A stretch of 64,000 nucleotides of DNA from Exiguobacterium sp. Leaf196 (GCF_001423965.1 NZ_LMPV01000001.1:571908-635907), one strand, 5' to 3'. Shown: positions 42,152-51,578, counted from the stretch's first letter. Notes: a model not told the origin generated them from the letters alone. Numbers and translations: made by a program.

Positions 42152-44746
42152 ATGGCTGTGAAAGAAAAAACAAAATCGACGGTAACGCCGGTCGAACAAT
42201 CAATTGGACAAATTGTTGAAAAAGGACAACGTGCATTACAGGAGTTATTGACATTCGATCAAGAAAAAATTGATACGATCGTCCGTGATATGGCACTTGC
42301 CGGACTAGAACGGCACGTCGAACTCGCTCGTCTCGCAACAGAAGAGACAGGGCGCGGTGTCTTTGAAGATAAGATGATTAAAAATATATTTGCGACAGAA
42401 TACATCTACAACAGTCTACGTCATGAAAAAACGGTCGGGATTCTGGAAGAAGATGTCCAAAACGGCATCACATATATCGCTGAACCGGTCGGTGTCGTCT
42501 GTGGTGTCACACCAGTCACCAACCCAACGTCAACGACGATGTTCAAAGCATTGATTGCGATTAAGACACGTAACCCGATCATCTTCGCGTTCCACCCGTC
42601 GGCACAACGGTGTTCCGTCGAAGCGGCGAAAACACTTCGCGATGCAGCCATCAAAGCTGGGGCGCCGAAAGACTGCATTCAATGGGTCGAAGAACCATCA
42701 CTTGAAGCAACGAAAGTCTTGATGAACCATGAAAACATCGCCATGGTCCTGGCAACAGGTGGTGCAGGAATGGTCAAATCAGCGTATTCAACAGGTAAAC
42801 CGGCACTCGGTGTTGGACCAGGGAACGTTCCTTGCTACATTGAACAATCAGCAAAAGTCAAACGGGCAGTCAGCGATCTCGTTCTCTCAAAAACGTTTGA
42901 TAATGGGATGATTTGTGCGTCTGAGCAAGCCGTCATCGTTGACCAAGAAATATATGCAACGGTCCGTGCTGAAATGGAAGCACTCGGTTGTTACTTCTGT
43001 ACACCGGAAGAAAAACAACGCCTCGAATCACTCGTCATCAAAACCGATACATGTGCCGTCAATGCGGACATCGTCGGGAAACCTGCGACATGGATTGCAG
43101 AAAAAGCTGGGATCGATGTTCCGGAAACGACGGTCATGCTCGTCGCGGAACTCGGGTACGTCGGGGCAGCAGAACCACTGTCGCATGAAAAACTCAGTCC
43201 CGTACTCGGTGCGTACCGCGTTGCATCCACCGAAGAAGCGTTTACGATTGCTGAACAGATGCTTGAAATCGGGGGTCTCGGTCATACCGCCGTCATTCAT
43301 ACGACGAACGATGATTTGATGACAGCGTTCGGACTCCGCATGAAAGCCTGCCGGATTCTCGTCAACAGTCCATCTGCTCATGGCGGAATCGGTGATCTTT
43401 ATAACGAGTTGACACCATCACTAACACTCGGTTGCGGCTCATATGGGAAAAACTCTGTTTCTGAGAACGTGACTGCGAAACACTTACTCAACGTCAAGAA
43501 GGTGGCGAGACGACGCGTGAACATGCAATGGTTCAAGGTACCTGAAAAAATCTACTTCGAAAAGAACTCCGTCCAGTACCTCCGGTCAATGACTGACGTC
43601 TCACGCGTCATGATTGTCACCGATCCAACGATGGTACAGTTCGGATATGCCGATAAAGTGATTCAAAACTTGCCACAGTCTGTCAGTTACCGGATCTTCG
43701 ACCAAGTCGAACCAGATCCATCGGTGACGACTGTTCAGACAGGTGCCCAAGCCATGCGTGACTTCAAACCCGACTTGATCATCGCTCTTGGTGGTGGGTC
43801 AGCGATGGATGCTGCAAAAGGAATGTGGCTCTTCTATGAACAGCCAAACGAAACGTTTTCGAACTTACGTCAAAAATTTCTCGATATCCGCAAACGGGCG
43901 TATCAATTCCCAGCACTCGGTCGTCAAGCGAAGTTCGTCGCGATCCCGACGACATCGGGTACGGGTTCAGAAGTGACACCGTTCACCGTCATCACGGATA
44001 AAGAGAAAAACGTCAAATACCCGATTGCTGACTATGCCTTGACACCCGACGTCGCGATCGTTGATCCGGAATTCGTCATGACTGTACCGGCTTCGATTAC
44101 TGCTGATACCGGAATGGACGTCTTGACTCATGCAACAGAAGCATACGTATCGGTTCTTGCGAACGACTACACGGATGGACTGGCACTCAAAGCAATCAAG
44201 ATGATCTTTGACTACTTGCCACGAGCGTACGAGAACGGATCTGACGCAGAAGCTCGGGAGAAAGTGCACAATGCGTCAACGATGGCAGGGATGGCTTTCG
44301 CGAACGCCTTCCTCGGAATCAACCACTCGATCGCGCACAAAATCGGTGGGGAATTCCACACACCACACGGACGGACGAACGCGATCCTGATGCCACACGT
44401 CATTCGTTATAATGCGTCACGCCCAACGAAACTGGCAGCATTCCCAAAATACGAATCATTCGTCGCCGATGAACGGTATGCCGACATCGCACGTTACCTC
44501 GGTCTTCCGGCAGCAACGACAGAACAAGGGGTCGAATCACTTATTCAAGCAGTTGCCGATCTTGGACAACGTCTCAACATCAAGATGTCATTCAAGGCGC
44601 AAGGTATTCAAAAAGCAGACTTTGAGGCAAAACTCGATAAGATGGCAGTCGATGCTTTCGAAGATCAATGTACGACAGCGAATCCAAAGATGCCGCTTGT
44701 CGCTGAATTACGGACGATCATGGAACAAGCATACGAAGGCATCTAA
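42152..44746 (+). CDS. adhE: Bifunctional acetaldehyde-CoA/alcohol dehydrogenase AdhE
   Basis: An 864-residue two-domain fermentation enzyme converting acetyl-CoA to ethanol with two NADH. The N-terminal CoA-acylating aldehyde dehydrogenase (about 1-440) has FDNGMICASEQ with catalytic Cys255. The C-terminal iron alcohol dehydrogenase (about 455-864) has ALGGGSAMDAAKGMW, PTTSGTGSEVTPFTVI and the Fe ligands in GMDVLTHATEAYVS, GINHSIAHKIGGEFHTPHGR. Start 42152 follows CAGGGAGGAAACC; earlier in-frame ATGs lack a binding site. It is monocistronic, with cre-like and Rex-like sites upstream, fitting control by carbon status and redox state. Confidence 0.96.
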   Translation: MAVKEKTKSTVTPVEQSIGQIVEKGQRALQELLTFDQEKIDTIVRDMALAGLERHVELARLATEETGRGVFEDKMIKNIFATEYIYNSLRHEKTVGILEEDVQNGITYIAEPVGVVCGVTPVTNPTSTTMFKALIAIKTRNPIIFAFHPSAQRCSVEAAKTLRDAAIKAGAPKDCIQWVEEPSLEATKVLMNHENIAMVLATGGAGMVKSAYSTGKPALGVGPGNVPCYIEQSAKVKRAVSDLVLSKTFDNGMICASEQAVIVDQEIYATVRAEMEALGCYFCTPEEKQRLESLVIKTDTCAVNADIVGKPATWIAEKAGIDVPETTVMLVAELGYVGAAEPLSHEKLSPVLGAYRVASTEEAFTIAEQMLEIGGLGHTAVIHTTNDDLMTAFGLRMKACRILVNSPSAHGGIGDLYNELTPSLTLGCGSYGKNSVSENVTAKHLLNVKKVARRRVNMQWFKVPEKIYFEKNSVQYLRSMTDVSRVMIVTDPTMVQFGYADKVIQNLPQSVSYRIFDQVEPDPSVTTVQTGAQAMRDFKPDLIIALGGGSAMDAAKGMWLFYEQPNETFSNLRQKFLDIRKRAYQFPALGRQAKFVAIPTTSGTGSEVTPFTVITDKEKNVKYPIADYALTPDVAIVDPEFVMTVPASITADTGMDVLTHATEAYVSVLANDYTDGLALKAIKMIFDYLPRAYENGSDAEAREKVHNASTMAGMAFANAFLGINHSIAHKIGGEFHTPHGRTNAILMPHVIRYNASRPTKLAAFPKYESFVADERYADIARYLGLPAATTEQGVESLIQAVADLGQRLNIKMSFKAQGIQKADFEAKLDKMAVDAFEDQCTTANPKMPLVAELRTIMEQAYEGI

Positions 44747-44779
44747 TAGAGAAAAAAATACTATGGCAAAAGATCGTTC

Positions 44780-44812
44780 AACCGGCTTCTCACTCTGAGA
44801 AGTCGGTTTTTG
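44780..44812 (+). terminator. Terminator after adhE
   Basis: AACCGGCTTCTC pairs with GAGAAGTCGGTT across ACTCT, followed by TTTTT. Confidence 0.88.
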
Positions 44813-44937
44813 TTTTGGAAATCGATGGAGACAGTCAGAGAAAAGGTGGGATATAATGGCTGTTGAATGAATTTGATGTTTTTGGTTTCGTTGTAGCAGG
44901 AATATTCAAACATCAGACATAAAAAGGAGGAAATGGG

Positions 44938-46338
44938 ATGGAGTCAAGGCAAGAAAGGAAACAACGACGGTTTTCCGTCTGGGACGTCCTGTATGGCGTC
45001 CTCATCGGTCTCATCTTTTTCGGTGTCATCTACGGTGTGATGGCATTTTTGACTTCACAAATCACCTCATCCTCAGACTATCAGGATCTCGTGAAGCAGA
45101 TGCAACAGGCGGATATCACATGGAAAGAAACAGACATCACTGTTTCGTTGATGCTTTTGTTCGTCGGTGGGCTGTCGATCACGATGCCGAGCGCAGTCCG
45201 AGAAGGGATCATCAATCAGGTGCTTGATGCAAGTTCTGCCGGCGACGTCTTATCGTTGTTTGGGATTGACTTAAAACAAGTCCTTGCGCCATTGACGTTC
45301 GATGTCTCTTACGGCACGTTGCTTTATTCTGTTTTTGGTATCGGATTGATCGTCCTGTTATTTTTAGTGTTACGGATTAAGGCAAGTCGTCTTGGGTGGA
45401 CGATTCGATCGGTCAGTTTCTTTTTAACGGTCGGAATCATCTGGTTCGTCCTTGCCGGACGCGGAAACAGTGTCCCATTCCTTGCGTTACAAGACGGCTA
45501 TGCGATGAGCGGGATCTTACCACTTCTCGTCGTCAGTCTGCTTGGTTGGATGGCGTTTTTCCCGCAAAAGTTATCCGGTCTGACAGCTGCCGGACGTGCC
45601 AGCTTGCTGATTTTGATGTTCGCGAGTACGCTCCAACTTGTCTTTACGGTGCAGGACGAAGCGGAGTATGACGGTGATTCCTCACTACGAACGGCATTGA
45701 CCGTTGCGAGTCTGAACGCCGGAAGTGGAGGGATGTATGACTGGATTCATGGTGGACAAGTCGTGTATCAAGCAGACGTCCTTGGAGCGAATGCGGAAAT
45801 CCCGGTCTCGATGCTAAACGGGGAGACTTCAACGGAACAGCTCAATGACTCGATTCAGAAAGTTGTCGATGGGATTGATACGAATCGGGTGACGGAACAA
45901 TTGCTGACGTTAATCGGTGGAGAACGTCCTGATTTATCAGCGACACAATTGAAGCTTGATCCTGTTGATTACGGTGTCGCACGACAGACGATCCAAGCAA
46001 TTGATGCTGAATCGGCCGGAACGACGGCACCAAACATCTCAAGTGAGAGTGCGTATTGGGTGTTGTTACTCGTGACATTTGTGATTTACTTCGTCTGTAG
46101 TATCCGGAGTTTCAAGTCGATCATCGACCCATTCATTTTTGCGATCGCGATCGGTGTCATCAGCTTCATCGTCAGTCAAGCTTCATATGTTCAGTTCGCG
46201 ATGAAGTGGCGGAGTGACGTCTTATTCGAGTTCGCTCAACAGACGGCAGGATGGACGGTGCTTTTCGCAACAGGACTTGCGTTACTTGGTGGAATTCTTG
46301 GTTATGTCGTCCGGCGGAAGCCCGACAAAACGGTTTAA
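44938..46338 (+). CDS. Polytopic membrane protein with extracytoplasmic loop, unknown
   Basis: A 466-residue protein. A basic N-terminus (RQERKQRRFS) precedes about eight hydrophobic segments: near 15-40, 65-80, 122-143, 153-170, 184-206, 217-235, 371-390, 395-413 and 430-455. A soluble loop of about 130 residues (roughly 238-370, including DYGVARQTIQAIDAES) lies between the sixth and seventh. No conserved transporter motif was recognised. Start 44938 follows AAAAAGGAGGAAA. A small Cys-containing protein gene follows 41 bases later in the same direction. Confidence 0.75.
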   Translation: MESRQERKQRRFSVWDVLYGVLIGLIFFGVIYGVMAFLTSQITSSSDYQDLVKQMQQADITWKETDITVSLMLLFVGGLSITMPSAVREGIINQVLDASSAGDVLSLFGIDLKQVLAPLTFDVSYGTLLYSVFGIGLIVLLFLVLRIKASRLGWTIRSVSFFLTVGIIWFVLAGRGNSVPFLALQDGYAMSGILPLLVVSLLGWMAFFPQKLSGLTAAGRASLLILMFASTLQLVFTVQDEAEYDGDSSLRTALTVASLNAGSGGMYDWIHGGQVVYQADVLGANAEIPVSMLNGETSTEQLNDSIQKVVDGIDTNRVTEQLLTLIGGERPDLSATQLKLDPVDYGVARQTIQAIDAESAGTTAPNISSESAYWVLLLVTFVIYFVCSIRSFKSIIDPFIFAIAIGVISFIVSQASYVQFAMKWRSDVLFEFAQQTAGWTVLFATGLALLGGILGYVVRRKPDKTV

Positions 46339-46379
46339 GAGACGTGGAGTGATGAAGCTCTTCCACTAGGAGATGTGCC

Positions 46380-46526
46380 ATGAATGGAGACGACGAACGT
46401 TATTGTCATTCTTGCTTTCCACAGGCGGGAGGTAAGCCGCGGTATCCTAAACTACGTTTCGTCTACCGGGTCTCACCTGACCCTGACGAAAGCGAAAAAC
46501 GTGCTTTCTTTTCCTGTAGGAGTTGA
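46380..46526 (+). CDS. 48-residue Cys-containing small protein (possible zinc ribbon)
   Basis: A short frame starting at ATG 46380 with AGGAG 7-8 bases upstream and ending at TGA 46524-46526. The product begins MNGDDERYCHSCFPQAGGKP and ends RAFFSCRS. The Cys9-x2-Cys12 pair and a late Cys46 suggest half of a metal-binding ribbon. It is hydrophilic and charged, with no membrane segment. It follows the 466-residue membrane protein and precedes a terminator, so it closes that unit. No family is recognised and the coding status rests on the binding site, start, Cys pair and terminator. The same DNA can also fold, see the flanking inverted repeat. Confidence 0.5.
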   Translation: MNGDDERYCHSCFPQAGGKPRYPKLRFVYRVSPDPDESEKRAFFSCRS

Positions 46527-46544
46527 GAATGAACAATTACGTTC
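46395..46544. repeat. Inverted repeat bracketing the small Cys protein gene
   Basis: GAACGTTATTGTCATTC (46395-46411) is complementary to GAATGAACAATTACGTTC (46527-46544) with one mismatch and one bulge. The left arm is inside the small gene and the right arm starts straight after its stop. The mRNA could close into a large stem. Confidence 0.55.
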
Positions 46545-46556
46545 TACATCAATTAT

Positions 46557-46602
46557 AAACGATACGTTTTCAGGTTCATGTCCTAAAATGTATCGTTTTT
46601 TT
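46557..46602 (+). terminator. Terminator before the 5'-nucleotidase gene
   Basis: AAACGATACGTTTT pairs with TAAAATGTATCGTTT (one G-U) across a ~13-nt loop, followed by TTTTTTT. Confidence 0.85.
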
Positions 46603-46809
46603 ATGTGGTTCATCTCATTTGTATCATCCCCTTTTTTTACCATGTGAACCTGATTTGTAAAGGTAAAATCAACAATGTAAAGCCAGTATTTGGAATTGGT
46701 TAAGTAGGTTAAATAAGACGGATGTCCGACCTATTTGAAAGGACTATTAGCTATAATCGAACCATGCTAAATTAATGAAGCAGTTAAAACTTCCTGGGGG
46801 GAAATCCAT
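46603..46809. other. 5'-nucleotidase upstream region
   Basis: AT-rich region with a TATAAT at 46752-46757 that could be a -10. The nearest TTGAAA is only 11 bases upstream, too close for a -35, so the promoter is unresolved. No RNA motif recognised. Confidence 0.3.
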
Positions 46810-49524
46810 ATGAAAAAAGCTACAAAACTTGTCATCGCATCGACATTGATCGCACCGATGCTCGTACCAGTCGTTCAAGTCAAGACACTTGCTGCCGACA
46901 ACAGTGTCGTCAAGTTACGCTTCTTAGAAACAACGGATTTACATACGAACTCAATGAACTACGATTATTTCAAGGATGCACAGGACGAGACGATCGGTCT
47001 TGTCAAAGCCGCTACAGTCATCAAACAGCAACAAACGGAAGTGGGCGCGACGAACAGCTTCTTATTTGATAACGGAGATACTCTTCAAGGAACACCGTTT
47101 GGTGATTACGTCAAGAATCAGTACGACAAAGGAAACAAAGGCAAACATCCGATGTACGAATTGATGGAATACCTTGGTTATGATGCGGTCACGCTCGGAA
47201 ACCATGAATTCAACTTCGGTCTTGATTTCCTTAAGTCAGCGATGAGTGCTTCGAGCGGTTCAATCAAGTTCGTCAACTCGAACGTATTGGATGCGGTCAC
47301 GAAAAAGCCAATCGTCGCGGACTACAACAAAGATGGAAAAGACTATCAAATCATCGAACGTCAAGTCAAGGACCAGAACGGTGACATGAACACAGTCAAA
47401 GTGGGTGTGTTCGGAGTCGTCACGCCACAAATCATGGCATGGGATGCGGGGAACCTGACGGGGAAAGTCACGGCTGAAGATATCATCCCGACTGCTAAAG
47501 CAACAGCGAAGAAATTAAAAGATGCTGGCGCAGACGTTGTCGTGGCACTCGCACACACAGGTATCGGGGATACGACTGATCAAAAAGATGGTGATGAGAA
47601 CGTTGGCTACGCGTTGACGAAAGTCGCAGACATCGATGTCTTGATGACCGGTCACCAGCATGGCAAATTCCCGGCAGCCGATTCGGCGTTTAATAAACTA
47701 CCAAACGTTGATGCAACGAACGGCTTGATCAATGGCAAACCGGTCGTCATGGCGAACACGCAAGGGAAAAACGTCGGTGTCATCGATCTTCAATTGAAGC
47801 AAGTCGACGGGAAATGGGTCGTTGATACATCTGGCGCTAAATTAGCGGACGTGACGAAAGACACGACAGCAGATGCAGGTGCCGTCAAGTTGATCGAAAA
47901 AGCGCATGAAGGAACACTCGCTTATATTCGTCAAGAAGTCGGGACGATCAATGACGATATCCAGAGCTTCTTTGCCCTCGCGCAAGACGATGATTCGGTT
48001 CAGTTCGTGACGAACGCTCAAAAATGGTATGTCGAGAAACAACTCAACGAAAATGCGGATCTTGCGAAATATAAAGATCTCCCGTTGTTATCAGCAGGTG
48101 CACCATTCAAAACAGGTGGTCGTAACCAAGTCAACGCATCCGATTACACATTGATCAAAAAGGGACCGATCGCACTGAAGAACGTTGCCGATCTCTATGT
48201 TTATCCGAATACACTCGAAGTCGTCAAAGTAACAGGTGCTGACGTCAAAGATTGGCTCGAGATGTCTGCCGGTCAATTCAACCAAGTTGGTGGTGAGCAG
48301 ACAGAGTTGTTGAACAAAGAATTCCGGAGCTACAACTTCGATATCCTCGATGGACTGACATATGAAATCGACATCACGAAACCGGCGAAATTCGATTATA
48401 ACGGTGGTGTCGCCAATAAAGATGCAAGTCGTGTTCAAAACATCAAATATCAAGGAAAAGCCATCACAGACGATCAAGAATTCCTCGTTGCGACGAACAA
48501 CTATCGCGCTGGTAGTGCGACGTTCCCAGGTCTTGGCGGCGGAAAGAACATCGTCTACAAATCGGCTTACGAAACACGTAACGTCATCTCGGACTTCATC
48601 AAAGCGAAACAACCGGTTGATTATAAAGCGGACGACAACTGGTCACTCGTCGCAAGCAAACCGATGACGGTCAGCTTTGATTCAGCGGCTGCAGCTGCAC
48701 CGTACGTCAAGCGGTATGAAGGCATCACGAATACAGGTGTAACACGTCCGGGCGAGACAGGTACGTTCCTTAAATTCAACATGAACGTGCCGATGAAAGA
48801 CTTCACGGTCTCGGCAAAAGCAGTTAAACCAGGTGCGAAAGTCGTTACTGGTCAAGCCGTTCCGGGCGCAACAGTCACGGTCAAACTCGGTGATAAAGTC
48901 CTTGGAACAGCAACAGCAAACGAAGCGGGTCAATATGAAGTCGTGACACGTCCGCTTAAATTGCGTGATCAGTTGACGATTGTCTCAGAACTCAGCTTCA
49001 TGAAGACAGAAACGAACGTCACGGTCGGAACAGGTGTCGTTGCGACACCGGCGATCGATAAAAAATCAGCAGTTTACGGATCAACTATCCTCCGCGGTAA
49101 AGCAACGGAAGGTCTTGACGTGACGCTCTATAAAGGATCAACAAAAATCGCGAAAGCGAAAACGACGGCAAGCGGCTTCAAGATTGCGGTCAAAAATGGT
49201 CTAACGACAGGTACGTACACGGTCAAGTCGACAGACATCTCGAACAAGATCACGAAAAAGGCGTCGTTCACGATTAAGAACACGTATCCGGTCAAAAAAT
49301 GGTCAGGCAAAAAGACGTTGACAGGTAAAGTCGAAAAACGACAAATCGTCCGCCTCTACCAAAAAACAGAGTCTGGTTATCAATTGATTGCTCAAGACGT
49401 GGCGGATCAGCACGGGAACTATGTCTTGAAGATGCGTAAGGCATTGACGAACGGCTCGTACAAACTCAACATCTATACAGCGAAAGATCATCTCGATCAG
49501 TCACGCTACTTCATCACGAAGTAA
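46810..49524 (+). CDS. Secreted 5'-nucleotidase / 2',3'-cyclic phosphodiesterase with C-terminal Ig-like repeats
   Basis: A 904-residue exported enzyme releasing phosphate from extracellular nucleotides. The signal peptide runs to about residue 29 (VKTLAA). The metallophosphoesterase domain has FLETTDLHTN (Asp43, His45), FDNGDTLQGTP (Asp87-Asp90), TLGNHEFNFG (Asn131-His132) and VLMTGHQHGKF. The 5'-nucleotidase C-terminal domain (about 360-600) includes SAGAPFKTGGRNQ and NNYRAG. From about 670 on, three beta-sandwich repeats with GTATANEAGQYEV-like and KAKTTASGFKIAV-like units are attached. No LPXTG or SLH anchor is visible. Start 46810 follows a GGGGGGAAATC site. Closest to Bacillus YfkN/CpdB-type enzymes. 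Confidence 0.92.
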   Translation: MKKATKLVIASTLIAPMLVPVVQVKTLAADNSVVKLRFLETTDLHTNSMNYDYFKDAQDETIGLVKAATVIKQQQTEVGATNSFLFDNGDTLQGTPFGDYVKNQYDKGNKGKHPMYELMEYLGYDAVTLGNHEFNFGLDFLKSAMSASSGSIKFVNSNVLDAVTKKPIVADYNKDGKDYQIIERQVKDQNGDMNTVKVGVFGVVTPQIMAWDAGNLTGKVTAEDIIPTAKATAKKLKDAGADVVVALAHTGIGDTTDQKDGDENVGYALTKVADIDVLMTGHQHGKFPAADSAFNKLPNVDATNGLINGKPVVMANTQGKNVGVIDLQLKQVDGKWVVDTSGAKLADVTKDTTADAGAVKLIEKAHEGTLAYIRQEVGTINDDIQSFFALAQDDDSVQFVTNAQKWYVEKQLNENADLAKYKDLPLLSAGAPFKTGGRNQVNASDYTLIKKGPIALKNVADLYVYPNTLEVVKVTGADVKDWLEMSAGQFNQVGGEQTELLNKEFRSYNFDILDGLTYEIDITKPAKFDYNGGVANKDASRVQNIKYQGKAITDDQEFLVATNNYRAGSATFPGLGGGKNIVYKSAYETRNVISDFIKAKQPVDYKADDNWSLVASKPMTVSFDSAAAAAPYVKRYEGITNTGVTRPGETGTFLKFNMNVPMKDFTVSAKAVKPGAKVVTGQAVPGATVTVKLGDKVLGTATANEAGQYEVVTRPLKLRDQLTIVSELSFMKTETNVTVGTGVVATPAIDKKSAVYGSTILRGKATEGLDVTLYKGSTKIAKAKTTASGFKIAVKNGLTTGTYTVKSTDISNKITKKASFTIKNTYPVKKWSGKKTLTGKVEKRQIVRLYQKTESGYQLIAQDVADQHGNYVLKMRKALTNGSYKLNIYTAKDHLDQSRYFITK

Positions 49525-49531
49525 TATCTCA

Positions 49532-49566
49532 CACGGATGTCTGCATATGCAGGCATCCGTTTTTAT
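49532..49566. terminator. Terminator between 5'-nucleotidase and LysR genes
   Basis: ACGGATGTCTGCA pairs with TGCAGGCATCCGT at a tight turn, then TTTTTATT. Convergent genes flank it. Confidence 0.88.
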
Positions 49567-50444
49567 TTGATTAGATATGCGCGTTGCGAAAGTAGAAACC
49601 GTTTAATGCGTTCGTACATGATTGCTTGTTCGACCGTCAATTGATCCGTCGCATGCGACATGTAGAGTCGTGACTTCACTGTAAATACATCGTCCGTAAT
49701 GAAGGGAAGTCCCATCTCCCGACAAACGGAAACAGGAACGAAGCTGAAATACCGTTGCTGGAGTAAGGCGAGCTGAAGTGAGACATCATCGATGTAGTGC
49801 GTGGTATCGGCATAGATGTTCAGTTCCGCCATCTTCAATTGGATGAAGCGGTTGTAGTCCTTATTGTGGGAGGGAAACAAAAAGGCAGTCTCCGTTGCAT
49901 CCGTATAGAGTGCTGTAATCGCTTCTTTCTCTGAATAGGAAGCAGGGTAGGTGATGACGATCTCCTCTTCCACGATTGGTTCACTCGTAATGAGCGGATG
50001 TTTGAGTTCCATGAAGCTGATTGAGAAATGGAATTCTTGATGAAGGAGACCGCTCAGGATTTCACGGTTCGAGAGGATGTCCGAGTTGAACAAGGGAGCA
50101 GTTTGTGGAAGAAGAAACTCCCGTAGAATCAATTGGATGAAACGACCATGTGAACTGGCAAGACTGAGTGGTGTTTTCGTTGATGCATCGTTTCGTACCA
50201 TTCGTTCCTGAACACGTGTCAACTCGTGTTCGATTTTTTCGACAGACTGAAGTAACAGTCGACCATTGTCAGTCAAACTGATCGTTCTACCTTTTCGATG
50301 AAATAATGTCGTGTTCAATTCACGCTCGAGTTTCTTGATCGTCGCACTAAGGGCAGGTTGACTGATGAATAATCGTTCGGCAGCACGCGTCACGTTCAAT
50401 TCCTCTGCAACGTGACGAAAATAATTTAAATGTAAGAGTTCCAT
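49563..50444 (-). CDS. LysR-family transcriptional regulator
   Basis: A 293-residue regulator. MELLHLNYFRHVAEELNVTRAAERLFISQPALSATIKKLERELNTTLFHRKGRTISLT is the LysR helix-turn-helix region; an effector-binding domain follows (about 90-290). Start 50444 follows CAGGAGGATATC. It is divergent from the reductase/acetoacetate decarboxylase pair, with a perfect 16-bp palindrome between them, and so probably controls those genes. Effector unknown; a beta-keto acid or its precursor is a reasonable guess. Confidence 0.92.
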   Translation of the reverse strand: MELLHLNYFRHVAEELNVTRAAERLFISQPALSATIKKLERELNTTLFHRKGRTISLTDNGRLLLQSVEKIEHELTRVQERMVRNDASTKTPLSLASSHGRFIQLILREFLLPQTAPLFNSDILSNREILSGLLHQEFHFSISFMELKHPLITSEPIVEEEIVITYPASYSEKEAITALYTDATETAFLFPSHNKDYNRFIQLKMAELNIYADTTHYIDDVSLQLALLQQRYFSFVPVSVCREMGLPFITDDVFTVKSRLYMSHATDQLTVEQAIMYERIKRFLLSQRAYLIK

Positions 50445-50458
50445 GATATCCTCCTGAC

Positions 50459-50474
50459 ATAACCTATAGGTTAT
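50459..50474. promoter_or_regulatory. 16-bp palindrome in the LysR/reductase intergenic region
   Basis: ATAACCTATAGGTTAT is a perfect palindrome 15 bases from the LysR start and about 70 bases from the divergent gene. Its placement suits a LysR binding site controlling both directions. Confidence 0.6.
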
Positions 50475-50545
50475 CAAAACATATAATTATATATATTTCT
50501 GTTTATGATGAAACTAGTATACCGTATATACCAGAGGTGATAGAA

Positions 50546-51565
50546 ATGAAAATCGGAATTTACGGAGCAGGATCCCTTGGAACCATCATGGGAGCTTATC
50601 TAAGTCAACAGTATGCAGATGTCGATCTGATTGATACGAACCGCGCACATATCGAGGCACTGAACACAACAGGGGCACACGTCATTGGTCCGGATTTAAC
50701 GCAAGCTGTTCATGCAATTCATCCGGATGACATCACAGAGACGTACGATATCATATTATTGCTGACGAAGCAGGTCTACAATGAACCGGTCCTCGCGAAA
50801 GTGCGGACGATCTTGAAGGAAGACGGCATTCTCGTCTCCTTGCAAAACGGTGTACCGGAAGAGTTCATTCAACAACAGATTCCAAGCGAACGTATCATTG
50901 CGGGATCCGTCGAGTTCGGAGCGACATACGTCGGACCAGGTGAGTCACGCCTGACATCAGATTACGAACATTTCAAGACGTATGCGATGCAAATCGGTGA
51001 ACTGGACGGGAAGAAGACGGATCGGATCGTCCAACTGAAGGAAATCCTTGATCACATCGGTGGGACAGAAATCTCTGATAATCTACCGGGAACGAAATGG
51101 TCAAAACTCGTCATCAATAGTACGTTCAGCGGGTTATCCGCTGCGTGTAACGGTACGTACGGCGACGTTCTCGATCATCCTGTCTTGTTACGGGCAGCAA
51201 TCCATACGATGCAGGAAGTCGTTGAGGTCGGTCACGCCCACGGCATCACATTCGCGCTGATGAGTACGTTTGAGCCGGCAGCTTACGCAACACTAGAGGA
51301 TATCGATGAAAAACTGATCACCGTACCACAATTGATGCACGGGTCGCGTGACTTAGAAGCAAGCATGTTGCAGGACTTACAAAAAGGTCAACCGACCGAA
51401 ATTCGTTTCATTAATGGGATCGTCACGATGTACGGCAACACGTACGATATCAAAACGCCGTTCAACTCGCTCATTCAAGAAATCGTCGAAGAAGCGCAAG
51501 CAGCGAAGACAGTTCCTGATTTTGAAACAAGTGTCGCACGCTTTGAAACATTATTGAATGCATAA
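50546..51565 (+). CDS. Ketopantoate reductase-family protein (2-dehydropantoate 2-reductase-like)
   Basis: A 339-residue NADPH-dependent reductase of the ApbA/PanE family. The N-terminal IGIYGAGSLGTIMGAYL is the nucleotide-binding loop (Gly7-Gly12), LVSLQNGV lies at the hinge, and NLPGTKWSKLVINSTFSGLSA carries the catalytic Lys region. It is about 30-40 residues longer than typical PanE. No panB, panC or panD is nearby; instead a decarboxylase follows, so the true substrate may be another 2-keto acid. Start 50546 follows AGAGGTGATAG. The next gene begins 13 bases after its stop. Confidence 0.87.
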   Translation: MKIGIYGAGSLGTIMGAYLSQQYADVDLIDTNRAHIEALNTTGAHVIGPDLTQAVHAIHPDDITETYDIILLLTKQVYNEPVLAKVRTILKEDGILVSLQNGVPEEFIQQQIPSERIIAGSVEFGATYVGPGESRLTSDYEHFKTYAMQIGELDGKKTDRIVQLKEILDHIGGTEISDNLPGTKWSKLVINSTFSGLSAACNGTYGDVLDHPVLLRAAIHTMQEVVEVGHAHGITFALMSTFEPAAYATLEDIDEKLITVPQLMHGSRDLEASMLQDLQKGQPTEIRFINGIVTMYGNTYDIKTPFNSLIQEIVEEAQAAKTVPDFETSVARFETLLNA

Positions 51566-51578
51566 AGGAGGGATTCAG

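Noticed and set aside
46340-46545. Possible 6S, SRP or riboswitch RNA before the 5'-nucleotidase gene
   Set aside because: The region folds well, but I could not match conserved cores of 6S, SRP, T-box, yybP-ykoY or other known leaders. A plausible 48-codon gene with ribosome binding site accounts for much of it, so no named RNA is called.
46643-46680. PhoB/PhoP box before the 5'-nucleotidase
   Set aside because: TTTACA-like units occur on the minus strand, but the 11-bp periodicity of TTAACA repeats is not held well enough to call a site.
48091-48612. 173-codon open frame on the minus strand inside the 5'-nucleotidase gene
   Set aside because: It is antisense to conserved catalytic sequence, has no convincing start or ribosome binding site and resembles nothing. 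It is a codon-bias shadow.
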